A DNA stretch of 64,000 nt from Acanthopleura granulata (GCA_016165875.1 JABBOT010000011.1:6451700-6515699); one strand, 5' to 3'. Shown: positions 25,030-38,645, numbered from the stretch's first letter. Notes: generated by a model not told the origin, from the letters alone. Numbers and translations: made by a program.

Positions 25030-25190
25030 TCATTTATATATTTCGTTGGTGTTTTACGCCGTACTCAAGAATATTTCACGTATTCGACGGCGGCTAGGAT
25101 TATGGTGGGAGCAAACCGGACAGAGCAGGGCGAAAACCCACGACTATCTGCAGATTTCTGGAAGACCTTCCCGCTTACCGTTTTGCTTTC
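25030..25190 (-). mobile_element. RUDI-like V-SINE, 3' part
   Basis: Well-preserved 3' module, reversed: 'gttggtgttttacgccgtac', 'tcaagaatatttcacg', 'gacggcggctaggattatgg' and 'aaaacccacgactatctgca'. The sequence leaves the family near 25190, so the head is absent. Confidence 0.82.
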
Positions 25191-25439
25191 ACTCCGATTA
25201 TATAATCGCGCGTGAGCCCTTGACTCCGGGGATATATGGACACGAATATACGCATGAAATCCCTTCACATTCCGCCCGGTATGTTCAGCACTTCGGCCAA
25301 TCAAATCGCTAAAATTTTCTCTGAATGGTGATATTAGAGTATAAAAACCCCTTTCAGATTTAGCCAACACAAATCCTGTCTGTCCACTGAAGGTTAAGGG
25401 ACCCTTCGCCTTGATATTGTGTGTTCAAATGCGTGTCTT

Positions 25440-25720
25440 GCTGGTCCTTCCAGAGGTTTGTGAGGTGCCAGGTGAGCAATCCTAGAATTCTCCACTCCCA
25501 AATCACATCACAGTAGAGCCAAATGAAGTAAAGTGGTGTGAAGTGTTGGTATTCAGCGAGTTTTTATCAAGCCAACACTGTATGCTTTGAAAGACATTTC
25601 CATTGACAATATCACAATAACATAAAATGTCACCACATCCATTGTAAGATCGATTCAAAAGTTATCATTCATCCCGCGAGAAATTAAGAGATCTGTATAA
25701 AAACAGGCAATTCTCGGTAA
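25440..25720 (+). repeat. fragment of the long repeat unit (copy 0, right end)
   Basis: The block ending 'cgagaaattaagagatctgt' corresponds to the right ends of unit 1 (about 33380-33600) and unit 2 (about 38880-39065). Those share 'gcaagaaattag' and a 'gacattcccattaacaa'-like stretch. The match was aligned by eye and is diverged. Confidence 0.5.
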
Positions 25721-26000
25721 GGGGCATACAAAACTGTTCCCATTACCACTTTCATCACTACGTTTCGTGATACAATGCATTTATCCTACAGTCGGACTTC
25801 AACGCCGCTTGTGGAGTGAATACCAGTAGACAGTTATTAACTTCATTGTATGTCTGCTGACTTCATTCTTTTTTTTATGTTGTTTGTTTCTTTTGTTTTC
25901 TTTCCGCTGTCTAACGCCATACACAGTAATACTTCTCTTCAGATACCATATTACAAAAAATGCAACACGTTCGAATGACTGGGATATAGCGCCATTATAT

Positions 26001-26207
26001 CTCACCAATCTGATGTCGTTAGTTCAAGTCCAGTTAATACTGGCTTTCTCTCCGGTCGTACAACTGGAGGGTCTGCCAGCAACCTGCGGATGGTCGTGGG
26101 TTTCCCCCGGGCTCTACCCGGCTACCTCCCATCATAATGCTGACCTCCGTCGTACAAGTGAAATTTTCCTGCATGCGGCGTAAAATACAAATGTAATAAA
26201 TAAATAC
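26001..26207 (+). mobile_element. RUDI-like V-SINE
   Basis: It runs from the head-proximal 'gttagttcaagtccag' (B box) through 'ctggctttctctccggtcgt', 'ggtctgccagcaacctgcgg' and 'ggtttcccccgggctctac' to 'gtcgtacaagtgaaattttc' and the 'aataaataaat' tail. The first part of the tRNA-like head is degraded. Confidence 0.87.
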
Positions 26208-28194
26208 GAAAATAACGCTATGATGGCGGTATTTCAATGAAATCGTGGGTCCAACCGATACTTCTACTCTCCCGATTCCTTGAAGCTTCTGGTTTCCGGA
26301 TCGAAACCACTGGTACATGGGAAACTTGCCAACTGTGTGTGTTAATTAGGGAACACAAGAAATAGGAGTGCTGTGTCGTCTCAGGAGGAGTGTACGCTGT
26401 GCATGTACGATTAAAATGGTCGCTATAGTTCTGTACATCCAGATGAACGAAACCTTTGCCATTGAAATAGTATCACTTTTCGTATGAGGCCATTCGTGAT
26501 AATACGCCCTTCACGGTGCTCATATGGGCCTGTTTTTCTCACACTTAGTTTCCCCCAGGACCCCTTTCCTTCCACCAATATGAAGTCCAAGTCCAAATCT
26601 GTACGTCACAAGTGGGAAAGTTTGTCAATTACTTGCCAAAGGTCGAGGTTTTATGCCAGCCACTCGGTTTCCTACACACACAAAACTTACTGCCACGGTA
26701 TAAGAAAAATATTATTGAGTGTGATGTGAAATCAAATGAATAAATCTGATAAAAGCGGTATTTCCCACTCAGAGTAAGAGCCTGAGTCGATCAAAGCAGA
26801 CCCGCGTGCAATCAAGGTAATTACCCATTAAAATATTTATATCATATTCCAAAAAATTATGTTTTGAAAAAAACCGAACATGAACAGCATAATTTTAGAT
26901 ATTTGTTTTATAAAGATAGATAAAGTGCATGTATAGATTATATAGATTATATAGATAAGTGCACGTGGGGGTTTTCTAGCAAATATAGTCATAAAATATA
27001 GCAAGAGCATGGTTACGTCAATTACGTCGTGAAATTGTTATACACCTCATCGAAAATCGTTTATGTTCATCACCAGCAGCTAAGGAACGGGGCCACAGAT
27101 AGTGATAGAAGGATAACATGTTTGCAATGAATATTTTATGCGTTATGTAAAACCACAGAACAATACAGATATCGAGGGCATAATTTACTTCGGTCCTGAA
27201 ATTCTACACAACTCCTGTGTGATGTTCAAACTATCGAACTCACGGCAAAATGTTCCTCACTAGTAATGCATCTGTTAGCACTATTCACAGGGAGTTCATC
27301 GATGTTCAGCATACGTGTTTGAACAGGGCAGTATTCGAATACGATCTAAAGGTTCATGAAACGTAAAAACACAAAGCCTGAAGGTGGATTTGTGAACGTA
27401 CCGATCGTTATGGGTGTCTGCAGCTATGTGTTTGGAGTCCAGAGACGTAAGTCACACATGCTCAGTACTGATAAACTTAGATTAATTAAGAAAAACATGT
27501 ATGGTTACGCTGGATTCTGCATTGTGAGTGGTACGCCATGGCCACAAAGCGTGTCAGTTGCGCGGCATACAGGATGTCAAATGTGTGCGTCACTGGTGAA
27601 GACAATATTTCCAGAGAGTTGTGTCCCTTGGTTCCGCAATTTCAACATCTCACAGATAAAGGACCTTCTTTAAGTTGGACATGGGTCAAAATTTGAACAG
27701 GGGTGATAATATTAGTTTTGCAAGTCAAAAGAAATTTTCCCACTAGAAAGCTCTCTTCAGTGGACTTGATGTTGTAAAATGCGATAAAAATCAATCCTGA
27801 CGATAACAGGTGTTAATTTGATGGCATGGTAAGATGTCTTAGGTTAACTGTAGGACATCAGCCCGAAAAATGAGCTTTACTTCACTATTAAATCATTGTA
27901 TCTTGAAAACAGCTCATTACAGACAAGAATCGGTAATAAAATGCTAACACATGCCTCTTGGGGAGAAAGACTTTTCTGCACATAAACGGTATTTTTATTC
28001 GTCAAGTAGCTTGTTGGTCAAGTAGCTTGTTTTTTTTGTTGTTGTTTTTACTTTTTTCAGATGAGTATGATTTTTTTCTGTTCCTCTGTATTGTTAGACT
28101 GCACATTTATGTCAGTCTGTGTAATTAAAGATTAAGCTTAGTTATCTTCCCATGGGCTACTCGTTTCACTTTAGTCTCGAGTTTCAGCTGTCGA

Positions 28195-28320
28195 TATCCA
28201 AAAGCTTATGAGGTCGCGAGTTCAAATCCGGCTCCCGTTGTATCGACTGCGACCTTCCGTCAGGCTATTTGACACGTTCCTTGAAGACAGTATTGGTTTC
28301 TTCAGAGCTCTGGCAAGTAC
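28195..28320 (+). mobile_element. old tRNA-like SINE fragment shared by repeat units
   Basis: The B-box-like 'gcgagttcaaatccggctcc', followed by 'gtcaggctatttgacacgtt', has an ortholog in unit 2 at about 35870-35970 ('gcgttcaaattcag', 'gtcaggccatttgtcacgtt'). This insertion therefore predates the unit duplication. Confidence 0.5.
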
Positions 28321-28999
28321 AAGAACAAACACACACATGCTTGCTATATCATTACCTAGAGCTTTATTCCAAGTTTACCAAGTTTCCCAACAAAATATGA
28401 CACGATTGAAAAGAAACCTGCAGATAATGTTATACACGTACACTTATATACTTAAGTTATTATACTTATTATAGATCAATATATTTGTATATGTTTTGGA
28501 GACACAGAAATAAAGCTTATTCTATTCCTTCTCTTACGGAAAGTACATAATATGTAGGAAATGTACCGGTGGCCTCAGCGTCGCTATATACTAAGGCTGT
28601 ATGAGCTTTCATGTTTAACATCAACGGCGCTCCTTGGTGTATCATTTTGAGTAGTGTAGAGCAGTTCTCGTTGTAAACTATTCATATCTGTAGCACGAAC
28701 TAGATGGTAAGATATTTTCATGAAAATTGGATGTCTTGCGTGGAATGTTTGCCTGCATCAGGAAAAACCGATGTCTGCTTCTCTCTTACATATTACCAGC
28801 TTTAATTACTGTTTCTTACTTATGTTTGTCGGCTGGTTTCAGATTATTAGATTTGTCCCGATTATCGACAATAAACCTTTATTACATATAAATTATCTAC
28901 GACTCTAGGACTTGGCGCTTATTTTCCATTCGTATATTGTATCCTTTCAGCCCTTTAGGAGAAGATGTATATAATGACGAAGCGTTTGGGGCGGGATGA

Positions 29000-29310
29000 A
29001 TCAATGAATGGATGCTTATTGTTTAACGCCAAACTCAAAAATATTTCACTTATACGAAGGCGGTGTCTCCTTGGTGCAGGACGGATTTCCACCGTATCTT
29101 TTATCTGGTGCTGCCTCACCCAGGCGACTTGCCGAAGACACCCAACAAGCCCCCTCACCCAGTCACATTATACCGACACCGGGCCCACCAATCCACCCTC
29201 TATCCTCTTACTGCTGAGCGCCTAGAGAGGAAGCAGAATGTACCATTTTTAAAGTCTTTGGTATGACCCGACCCAGGTTTCAACCCAGATCTCCCCGTCC
29301 GAAAGCGGAC
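29000..29310 (-). mobile_element. family-C SINE with 12-bp target-site duplication, 5'-truncated
   Basis: Reversed order: 'gcttattgtttaacgcc', 'cacttatacgaaggcgg', 'ggtgcaggacggatttccac', 'agtcacattatacc' and 'caggtttcaacccagatctc' (the B box reversed). The direct repeat 'ggggcgggatga' at 28988-28999 and 29311-29322 is perfect. The A-box end of the head is cut off. Unit 2 lacks this insertion, so it came after the duplication. Confidence 0.85.
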
Positions 29311-30534
29311 GGGGCGGGATGATATGCATACACAATGTGCATGTTTCCAAATACACCACACTGTGGAAAAAATATTTGAACACGCATATATATGCAAAGA
29401 TTTTTTACCTTACAGTTACATAGGCTGTAATGTTCAAAGAAAGTACAAATATAGTGTTTAAAACAATGTAAAATTCCAAAGAAACACATAAGCCAACGAG
29501 CAGACTACAGTGCAAAATTAGTGTCATTCCTAATAATGTATTCCGAAAAAGACATGGGTAATTTCCTCAATATCTGTGGAAACAAAACTGAGTTAAACAT
29601 GAATCAACCTGTAAAAATAATTTAAGATACACAGAGCAAGTAAATTCACAAGGCTCAGTGTTACAAGTGCCACGTCGAATTCGACTTCGGAAATCCATCG
29701 GGAGAATCCATCAACTTATGTGTTTTATCCATTCCGTTTGTCCGTCAACAATGATTAGATTAATAATCCGCACGACCTGTTCTGTCATTGCCTAACGGGT
29801 CAATAAGGTTCCATCTCCATCTTTCACTTGATGTCCTTCAATGGACCGATACCGCGAGATTGTAGGTGAAAAGACAAAAGTGTCAGTCCAGTTAATTTGT
29901 TTAAGAAGAAAAACCTTTCCAGGCGATGTGTCCCTTGTGGCTTCTTGTGAATTTACTTCAGGGAAACAGCAATTTTATTCCTATGGTGTTTTACGCCAGC
30001 ATTATCAGGGGAAAATATCACTTCCAACGGTTTCCATTCACTCTCTACGAATGGCCGTGTTTATTGATGGACTTTGCCAGCATTAGACTGGTGGTGGCAA
30101 CATTGGCTTAACATACTGAAAATGATCATTACCTGAACATTTCCCGTTTGGGAACAAGGGAAATCGACCGATGCCATTTACAGGGGAAAGCCCAAAGTAG
30201 AAAACGCAGTGATTCGTCGGCTCATAAGTGGACTTGATTGTAGACAAACCTGGTACATAATCGGCTGAACCTTGTTCTGTCTGGCATTTACTAACACAGG
30301 ACACAACAGATGGAAATAAACATCACTACAAAGAGATTCATTCCATTTGGCTGTTTTTCCATGTTGACACGGCATTTGCACTACTCTGAAGTCTTCCAAC
30401 ACAAATGAAACAACCCCTACAAATTCCTTCCCATTTGTTGCTTCTTCCAATTTCACGGGAGAAATGGCAACTATTCACACAGGCATCATCTTTTGCAAAT
30501 GGCTTTTAGAACAGTGGCGTCTACTAAATAGCAT

Positions 30535-30790
30535 TTAACACGAGTAATTTTTTACCTAATTTTGTTTAAGCCATGGTGCTAGGGGGGTGTAAGTTGTTAC
30601 TTTATAAACGTTTACATGAACAGTTAGAATAAAACCCTAACTGAGGTAAACTGACAAGAGGCCGGATTTTACCTATAACGCCCTCTCCTGCTCTGGTATT
30701 ACTGTCTGGGTTGTAGATTTTCATGCTGTAAAAAGCTGCAGATTCTGACCACCATGCCGTTTTACACAAGTCTCTCTGTGCTGTACTATT
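30535..30790 (+). repeat. interspersed repeat E, copy 2
   Basis: 'ggtgctaggggggtgtaagt', 'aataaaaccctaactgaggt' and 'ttttacacaagtctctctgt' align with 16818-17010 and 46330-46530. It is absent from the matching place in unit 2, which indicates a separate mobile or duplicated sequence. Confidence 0.6.
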
Positions 30791-32843
30791 TTCAATTTAG
30801 TATAAAGATTATGATATCCAGGCACACATTGTTTTGACTGAGTATGAGGAGACAAATTAAGGCTTGTTCGCTATGCGTGCGACCGTGAAAATTTCATACT
30901 CTTTGGCAAAAACAAGCCCCTAAATAGCCAAGTTAAAACAGTTGATGGACTGTTGGCCTGTTGGACACTTAAAGAAATTTGTGTTAAAAGAATTACATAA
31001 AATAAACATACAAAATAACGGCAATGGGATTAAAGCAGGACAAATTGAGTATTAAATAACACAATAAAATCAAAATTAATCAAGGACTGAAGATGGTTCC
31101 CTTGCAAAAGTTTTAATTGAAAACACTCCCTCTTTTGAAACTGCAACATATGAATCAGTTCCGAACCATTGCAGGCATGAACATAACCGTTTCTTCTTGA
31201 TGACAATTCCAAACTCTGAATATTGCCAAAAGTTCGACTTGTAGAAAAAAAATTTGACGGAAGTTCAAAGTTCAAGTGGGAATCTCCAAAATTTCTCCTC
31301 GTTTTCTAAAAACGAATTCGCAAAGAATTATGTGTAAAAATGATGTCAACAAAGATGGTTGCACTAGAGGCATAAGACTGTTTATAATAACAATTGAACA
31401 ACAAATCCAGAAAGCAATTCCAAGGAGTTCACTTTCAAATACTTTATTTCAAACAATTGTGCCGTTTAAACCTCTATTTGATTAGTTGCAAAGTAACTGC
31501 GGAAACAAAAATGGCTTTCACTTCATCAGGAGAATACTACTACCTCTAAATGTTGCACCATTCAGTGGTCGGAAATGGATCTGACAAAGTTCAAAGGTCA
31601 AGCTGGAGCCCTTATAAACTCTGGCCTGATTTTGTCAGGGAAACAAATGCTTCTACAACACATTATTCAATAAAATCTTAGCACAAGACGCAAAACAGAC
31701 AATATTATAACACTCAAATCTGTGCTGTGCTGTACTGTGCTGTACGCAACTGTAAGAGATTGGCAAGGCATTTCCGTTGAGACCACAAGAGAAAAGAACG
31801 TTGGTTGTTCACGCAAAATATCCTAATTGAGACTCTCACACTTCGCATAATCTTAAGCCCTTATTTGTTCGTTTCAGTCACTTTTTACTCCTTTCTTTAT
31901 AACACGTTTTGGACATTCAACCACAATATGGCTTCTCCTCAAAATAAAATCAGACTGAAAACTGAATTCTGATGGAGATAGCTGTTTTACGTTTTATATC
32001 GTATCAACGTTCTCGGAGTAAGCCACTACAGTTTGCTAGAGGCCTGAGATAAAACCGTAGCGGTAGCAACAATAGCTATATCCAAACATGCAATCTCATT
32101 GGTGAAGACCCTGGCTAGATGCATCTAACCAACCATCTGAGTTAGTAAGAATCCTTTTAATGGAATAGAGGGAAGGAAACAAAATACAGATGAATATACA
32201 CTCGAACTTTCTCAGTTCTTCGCCATTGCACTGCGGCTGTTGTATCTGTTCTTACAAAATCATTTCTCGTCGGTAAATCTCCTTCCGCGGTTTTAATCCT
32301 TCTATACATTTGCCTGCCGTTGTAAAATATTTCCTCCACAAAGATCAAAACGAAAACACACTGTACAGCATCTCAATAAATGTCCTTTTCAATTTTTAAC
32401 AAAAAGTTTCTGGAGATTTGAATGTCCCCGATAGCAAAAAGAACATTCCTTTATCATTGCTATAATCACAATTCTAGCTTTCCCTTTATGTTCAAGATTA
32501 AAGTGACAACCGTTGACGATAATATCCCTATCCCCGGGCAATGAGTACAAACAAAACTAAGGCTTTTCTTGACACTGAACATTTTTTGCATAATGCACCC
32601 GATTGTCCGAGATAAGGCGAGATCCCAGAGTAAGTGAGAGTTTCTCAATGTCAAGGAGTCTGAAAACACCTCTGGGGATTATGCTGGGGCAATTCAAGTG
32701 AAAGACACACAGCGTGCAACGGGCGTAAATGCTGGTCACAAATCAACTCGTTGACACGAAGACAATTTCAAGATTCACCGATCAAGGCAAATTGAATTTC
32801 CACAAATTTCACCCCGTCCAAATCTTGGCAGTAAGGACATATT

Positions 32844-33026
32844 TCAGGCTTTCTTCCCGTTCCACCATTGATTGCTCATATCGACACACGTTCTTACAGC
32901 TTCGACTTCATCAGCAAAACCTGCATTGGTTTTTGTACGATTACAATGCCTGCTCATACAGATTGTCGAAGCCACGAATGATGCATGCCTCAGGACACAG
33001 CGCAGCGTACCCAAATCAAAAACGCC
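32844..33026 (-). pseudogene. open frame shared with unit 2, here with an upstream stop
   Basis: On the - strand a frame ends in GKKA and TGA (32844-32846). It contains CMSRHCNRTKTNAGFADE, but an in-frame TAG lies at 33027-33029. About half of the last 44 residues match the corresponding frame at 38394-38645. It may be a broken terminal exon, or simply a chance open frame in a repeat. No protein family is recognised. Confidence 0.3.
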
Positions 33027-35489
33027 CTAGGCCTCTCCATTGGGAGGTGGAAACATCATGGAACACCACAGAATGGAAACAATGGCACCAAATGCTTTTG
33101 CCATGACGTACATGTTCAAATCAAAACGCCTTTCTATTGAATATCTGTAAGAATGAAAGGTAACTTGGGAAGGAACAGTGGGTGCGACTGTTGGTTCATG
33201 TTTCAGAGGTGTTCCTTTAACTTCGGTGCCAATCCTTAAAGGTATAAGGACCGCAGGCCCTTCGGCAACATTGCGTCAGGAAGATTGAGAGGTACAAAAA
33301 TCAGGTGATCTCTCGTGGACATCCATAAGCATAAGCCTGACCACAGTTGTGTAAATGTCAAATATGCATAAATCTGCAATAAGTGTAGCAAAGGTGACAT
33401 TCAGCAAGCGTCCATCAACTCTACAGCACTAGTGCGTTTTCCCAAAGACATTCCCATTAACAAAATTACAGAGGATGTCAGCGTACCCATTACTAAGTCT
33501 GATAGGCATTTTCGTTCAGTTCAAAATCTTGCACATTTTCCCGCAAGAAATTAGTAGGTCTGGATACTGTTTGTTGCAAAGCTTTTTGTCACTGAGTATA
33601 TCTGCCACATAGTTATTACATAGCTACTCGCATATACAAGAAGCATGCCAGGGGTAGAGCGAATGGAACCGATTGATGTAGTAAGCCTATTCGGGAAGAC
33701 AACACCTGTTCTGTCGCACCACGTGGAACATGTACTCGTCATAACCTCACGCCATCGTGACGTCAGACAGTCCGCAGTTTTCCTCGTAGATTCCGAATCT
33801 GTGTTCTTGCGTAAATGTCCCCGACCACTGCTCAATGCGGTTTCCCCCTAAAGCAACATAACTTTTCCTTTAAGGGGAAAGAACATTGGAGACGGTCAAT
33901 GAAGCCATGTTTTAAGGGACATTCTAATACTGATTTATCTTTTGTCGGCGGAACTAATGGTTCATGAGCAGTGGTGCATTGCTTACAAGAGGCTTATGAC
34001 CTTGTGTTTTCTCTTCGGCTTAAAGTGGTTTTCATAACTGGGTACATTCAAGTGACAGCTGACAAAGGTCAGACAAAGTATCACTGCTTGGGAAGGCGGT
34101 CGTGACAATACGTGGTCGACGATCCTTATTGGGCCGTTTGGGCAGTTTTACATCCTTTGAAGAACGGACCTCATCCAGCAATGCAAAGTCCAGGGCTAGG
34201 GGTCACTTGTGGCAGACATTCTTAGCAACTTGCCCAGTATCGGTGGCTTGCCATGAGCACTCAAGTTTCCCGCACAAACAAAAGTGGTTTCAATAGAGTC
34301 GACGCCTTAATGAGCCTTAAGAGAAAAAATCCAGTGACAATGTTTGTATTATCTTGAAAAAAAAATAAACCTGTATCCATAGAACATTTGAATTATAATT
34401 ATTTTCTTTCACAAGTACTTGCATGGGGCTTGTAGTAATTGTATTTAAATATTGCAAGACCATCGTTACGTCAAATTTAGTGAATGTATTACAAATCTCA
34501 TCAAAAGTCGTCACCAGTAGCTAAGGAACCAAACAGAGATAATATTAGAAGTAGAACAGGGTTTTCACTTTTCACACAGCCACTTTATCATTAATTTAAA
34601 AAAAAAAACATTTTATACGTTATGTAAAACCAGAGAACACTACAGATATTGAGGGTTTAATTTACCTCGGAGCCGAAATTCTACCAGAATTACCAGGAAA
34701 ACACCACACCTGTCCAATATTCACAAGGTGATAATCGATGTTCAGGACTTGTTCGTCTTTGAACAAGGCGGCATTCGAATGCGATCTAAAGATTGATGAA
34801 ACGTCGGAACAGAAAGCCTGAAGACTGACTTTGCAAACAGATTGATTGTTATGGGTATATACAGGTGTGTGTTTGGAGCTCAAAGGCGTCGGTAATACAT
34901 ACTCATCACTGATAACTTTAGTTTAATTAAGAAATACGGTCATGGTAGGTTCTCTATTGAAAGTGGGGCACCATGACCACATAGCGGTCATACGTGCGTT
35001 ACTAGTTAAGACAATATTTCCAGATAGTTGTGTCCCTTTGTACGCTGACTTCTTTCCTTCACGGATAAAGCGTTTTCCTTATATAGTTTTATATAGGTTA
35101 AATGTTAGAGATTTTTTCAAATCAAAATGATGATTTTCCCATCAGACTGCTCGATTTTGCTGTCATAAAATGCCACAAAAATCAATCCCCAAGGCAATTG
35201 AAGTTAACCTAATCACTTTTTGAGATTGTTTCCATCGTGTATTTAAGTTTGAGACATAATTTTTAAAAATGGGCTTCACTCCATTATTAAATCGACGTGG
35301 CTTGAAAACCGCTTACATAGGGGAATCTGTAATGATATGCTGACACACGGCTTTTGGACAGAAAATATGTGTTTCTATAGACAAGAGGTGTTTTTGTTCG
35401 TGAAATGGCTTAAGTTTGTTCTTTCTTTAACGTGCACACGAACTTGTCTGTTCCTGTGTATTCCTTGTTTGTTCATGCATGGCAGTGTA

Positions 35490-35777
35490 ACCCGCCCGGA
35501 TAGCGCAGTTGGGCGTCCGCGTTCGGACGGGGAGATCTGGGTTCAAACCTGGACCAAAGACTTTAAAAAATGGTACATTCTGCTTCCTCGCTAGCCTGTC
35601 TCAGTATAATGTGACTGGGTGAGAGGCTTGTTGGGTGTCTTCGGCAAGTCGTCTGGGTGAGGCAGCACCAGATAAAAGATACGGTGGAAATCCGTCCTGC
35701 ACCAAGGAGACACGGCCTTCGTATAAGTGAAATATTCTTGAGTAGGGCGTTAAACAATAAGCATTCATTCATTCATT
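35490..35777 (+). mobile_element. family-C SINE, full length, with 12-bp target-site duplication
   Basis: The head 'cccgcccggatagcgcagtt' is an A box and 'ctgggttcaaacctgg' a B box. The body is 'gtgactgggtgagaggcttg', 'ggtgaggcagcaccagataa' and 'cggtggaaatccgtcctgca'. The 3' module 'ttcgtataagtgaaatattc' is shared with RUDI, and the tail is (CATT)n. The perfect repeat 'catggcagtgta' at 35478-35489 and 35778-35789 defines both ends. It is the best reference copy of family C here. Confidence 0.93.
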
Positions 35778-38393
35778 CATGGCAGTGTATGTCTAAGCTT
35801 TATTAGTTTAGCATGCTCTGCTCCTTCCGCTCTGGTCTGTACAGCTCACGATATCCCCTTGTCTATGAGGTCACGCGTTCAAATTCAGATCCCGCCGCAT
35901 CGACTACAGCCTTTAGTCAGGCCATTTGTCACGTTCCTGGAAAAGTGATGGCTTCTTCAGAGTTCCGTCCCATATGAAGAAAAACTCAGCTACTAACTAT
36001 ATCATCACCGATAAGTTAATAAGTCCATATCAAATCTAGAACGTTATTTCATGTGCTTATTTTATTTACCAGAAGTCCATGGATAGGCTATGTGTTGATT
36101 GTCATAACATCGGTATATCCTGTCTCAATGTCCGATGATACGCCTAGCATCCTCCGCGATATGTTGAGATATCATTCCAAGCAGTATAAAGCATTTCCCT
36201 TTGTAAACAATTCATACTTGTATCACAGGGAGTTTAAGCTAAGACGGTTTGATGAGAATTAGATGGCGTACCCGGAATATCTTCCTTGCATCATAGAAAC
36301 CTGATGTCCGTTTCTCTCTTACATATTACCAGTTTTAATTACGATACCTTACTCATTTCTGTCAACCAGTTTCACGGGTTGTTGGAAAACAGGTCTTGCG
36401 TTTATCGACGTTTTACCCCTTTGTGGTATACGAATGATCTAAACATGTCAGATAAGGCGCCGACATTCCCTTCGTATGTCGTGCTCATTCTATCTTAAGG
36501 AGAAAGTGTATGCAATGACATGACTTTCAAATACACCACCCTGTGGAGAAAAAAAATTGGATAGGCATATATGTGAAGATTTTTTTACTTTACAACTCTG
36601 ATATTACAGAATAATACTAAGAATGGTGTTGAAAACACAATAAAGAAAACACATAATCCATCGAACAGATTACAATTCTAAAAAAGCGACATTCCTAATA
36701 GTGTACTCCCATGTAGCCATCATTAATTTCCTCAGTATCTCTGGAAAGAAAACAGGTTTAAACCTTTTTCAATCTCTAATTTGTTCATTTAAGATACACA
36801 AGGTTTAGATACACAAGTCGAATTAGACTTCAAAATTTGCCCCGGTAATCCAACAGCTACTTTTTTTATCCATTCTGTTTTTCCGTGAACAATGATCGGA
36901 TTGATTATCCACACGACGTGTTTTGTAGTTGTAATTGCGTGAGCAGCCAATTAAGTTAGATCTGGCGCTATCACTTGATGCCTCTCACTCGGTCGATACC
37001 GCGAGATTGCGCGTGAAAGGAAAAAATGTCAGTTAAGCTCATTTGTTTAAGAACAAAAACCTTTCTAGGGAAATGTGCCCCACGTGGCTGCGTGGGAATT
37101 TATTTCGGAGAAACAGCAATGCGGTGTTTTAGGCCAGCATTACGACGGATAAATTTCACTTATAACGGGTTCCGTTCACCGTCTGCCGATTGCCGTGTTT
37201 ACTGCCGTACCTTGTCTGTATCGGAAGGGGGAAGGAAAGGTTGGCTTAACAGGCTGAAAATAATCATTACCCGAGCATTTCCTGTTTAAGAGAAGGAGAA
37301 ATCGACCGATGTGATTTACGGGGAGAAGTCCTAAGTAGAAATCCCGGTGATTCGTAGCCTCATAAGCGGACTGGATTATAGGCAAAAAATGGTACATAAT
37401 TGGCTGTAATATTTCAGTGGTCTGTTAGATATTCACTAAGAATGAACAGAGACAGATGGAAATGAAGGTTACTCCAAATCAAGAGATTCAATCCATCTGG
37501 CTCCTTCTTTCCATGTTGTCTTGGCGTTTATGCTAATCTGGAGACATTTGAAACAAGCAAAACAACCCCTACTAATTCCCTTAGCATCTACTGGTTCTTC
37601 CAATATGGCTTCAGAAATGACGACTATCCACACAGGAATCATCTATTTTAATTTGTGACATAAATAAGACTATTAAAGTGAGGTGTTTTCAATACAAACA
37701 TATTTGTTCCTTGACACATATTCCTTTGATTGAACATGAAAAAACACAACGGAATGCTTGAGAATTCTGTGCCAAGTCGTGGTAGTTGAAATTCCGTGCT
37801 CTTTGAACTTCTCTAGCGAAACACAAGCCTCGAAATATCCAGGTTGACACAATTGATGAATTGATACCTCACATGTCCTGATGGGCTCTTAAAGAAATTA
37901 GAGGAAAAATAAATGCTTGAAATAAAATGTAAACAATCACGGCAGTGATATTAAAGAGTGAAAAATGGAATAAAAAATAATGCAATTAAACCCAAAATTG
38001 TTCACATGAGAGTGTTTTAAATGATCAGGCTTTGTCCTTTAAAAGTGTAATACATGAGGTAATTGCGAACCTTTTTAGAGATAAACATAGCTGTCGCTTC
38101 AGAAAGAAAGACGAGAGAAACTTCACAGGCCACAGGTCCGTTTCCAAGTTTTTCCTCCTCTTTGTTTCCTCAGTTTGTTGCTTTTTGCTAAACTACAGCA
38201 GAAACCAAGTACGAATAAATCGCACAACTACTGCGCACAGGCGTTTTAACTGGGGTAATTCAAGAGCAAGACAAACAAAGGGCAAGAAAGTTGGTCAGAA
38301 ATCAACCCGTTGACTTTTCAAGATCCATTGAGAAAGACAAATTGAATGTCCACAAATTTCACCCTGACCAAGTCGTAGCAGAAAGAATAAATT

Positions 38394-38645
38394 TCAGGCT
38401 TTCTTCCCGTCCAGCGTTTCATTGCACAGATCGATGGGCCCTTTAAGATCTTTCATGTAATCAGCAAAACCTGCCCTGGTCTTTGTATGATTATAATACG
38501 TGCTCATACAGAGTGCCCAGGCCACGAATAACGCACCCCTCATGTCACAATACGGCTTAACTAAGATACATGCGCCTTGGGCCTTTCCATTCCACACGGG
38601 AAACACCGCATGCAACATCCTAGAATGGAAACAATGCTGTCTCAT
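38394..38645 (-). other. 83-codon open frame within unit 2, function unknown
   Basis: The frame opens at MRQHCFHSRM and ends GKKA-TGA. Residues around CMSTYYNHTKTRAGFAD match a frame at the same place in unit 1. There is no signal peptide or known motif. A possible 3' splice site 'ccattctag' lies just inside its start. It could be the last exon of a gene duplicated with the unit, but the matched DNA is alike outside the frame too, so selection on protein is unproven. Confidence 0.25.

Larger units (their letters stand above)
26780..33600 (+). repeat. long repeat unit 1
   Basis: About 6.8 kb that aligns in order with 34395-39065 (unit 2) and in part with 39490-43740 (unit 3). Anchors include 27370/34812 ('gttatgggt', 'aagacaatatttccaga'), 28790/36320 ('cttacatattaccag'), 29850/36990 ('gataccgcgagattg', 'atttgtttaaga'), 30830/37700/40908, 32160/43300 and 32800/38350. 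No continuous coding frame runs through it. It carries a young SINE (29000-29310) and repeat E (30535-30790), which unit 2 lacks at those places. Confidence 0.7.

Noticed and set aside
26520..26750. Possible further RUDI copy ('gtttcccccaggacccc', 'gtataagaaaaatattattg')
   Set aside because: Only short words match and the central order is lost. It is too decayed to annotate.
29841..30086. Shared frame LICLR[RT]K[TV]F[PL]G in long-repeat copies (29841, 37026 and - strand 53671-53877)
   Set aside because: It looked like a conserved protein, but the frame is broken by indels at 37060-37090 and 45245-45300. The DNA around it is equally similar.
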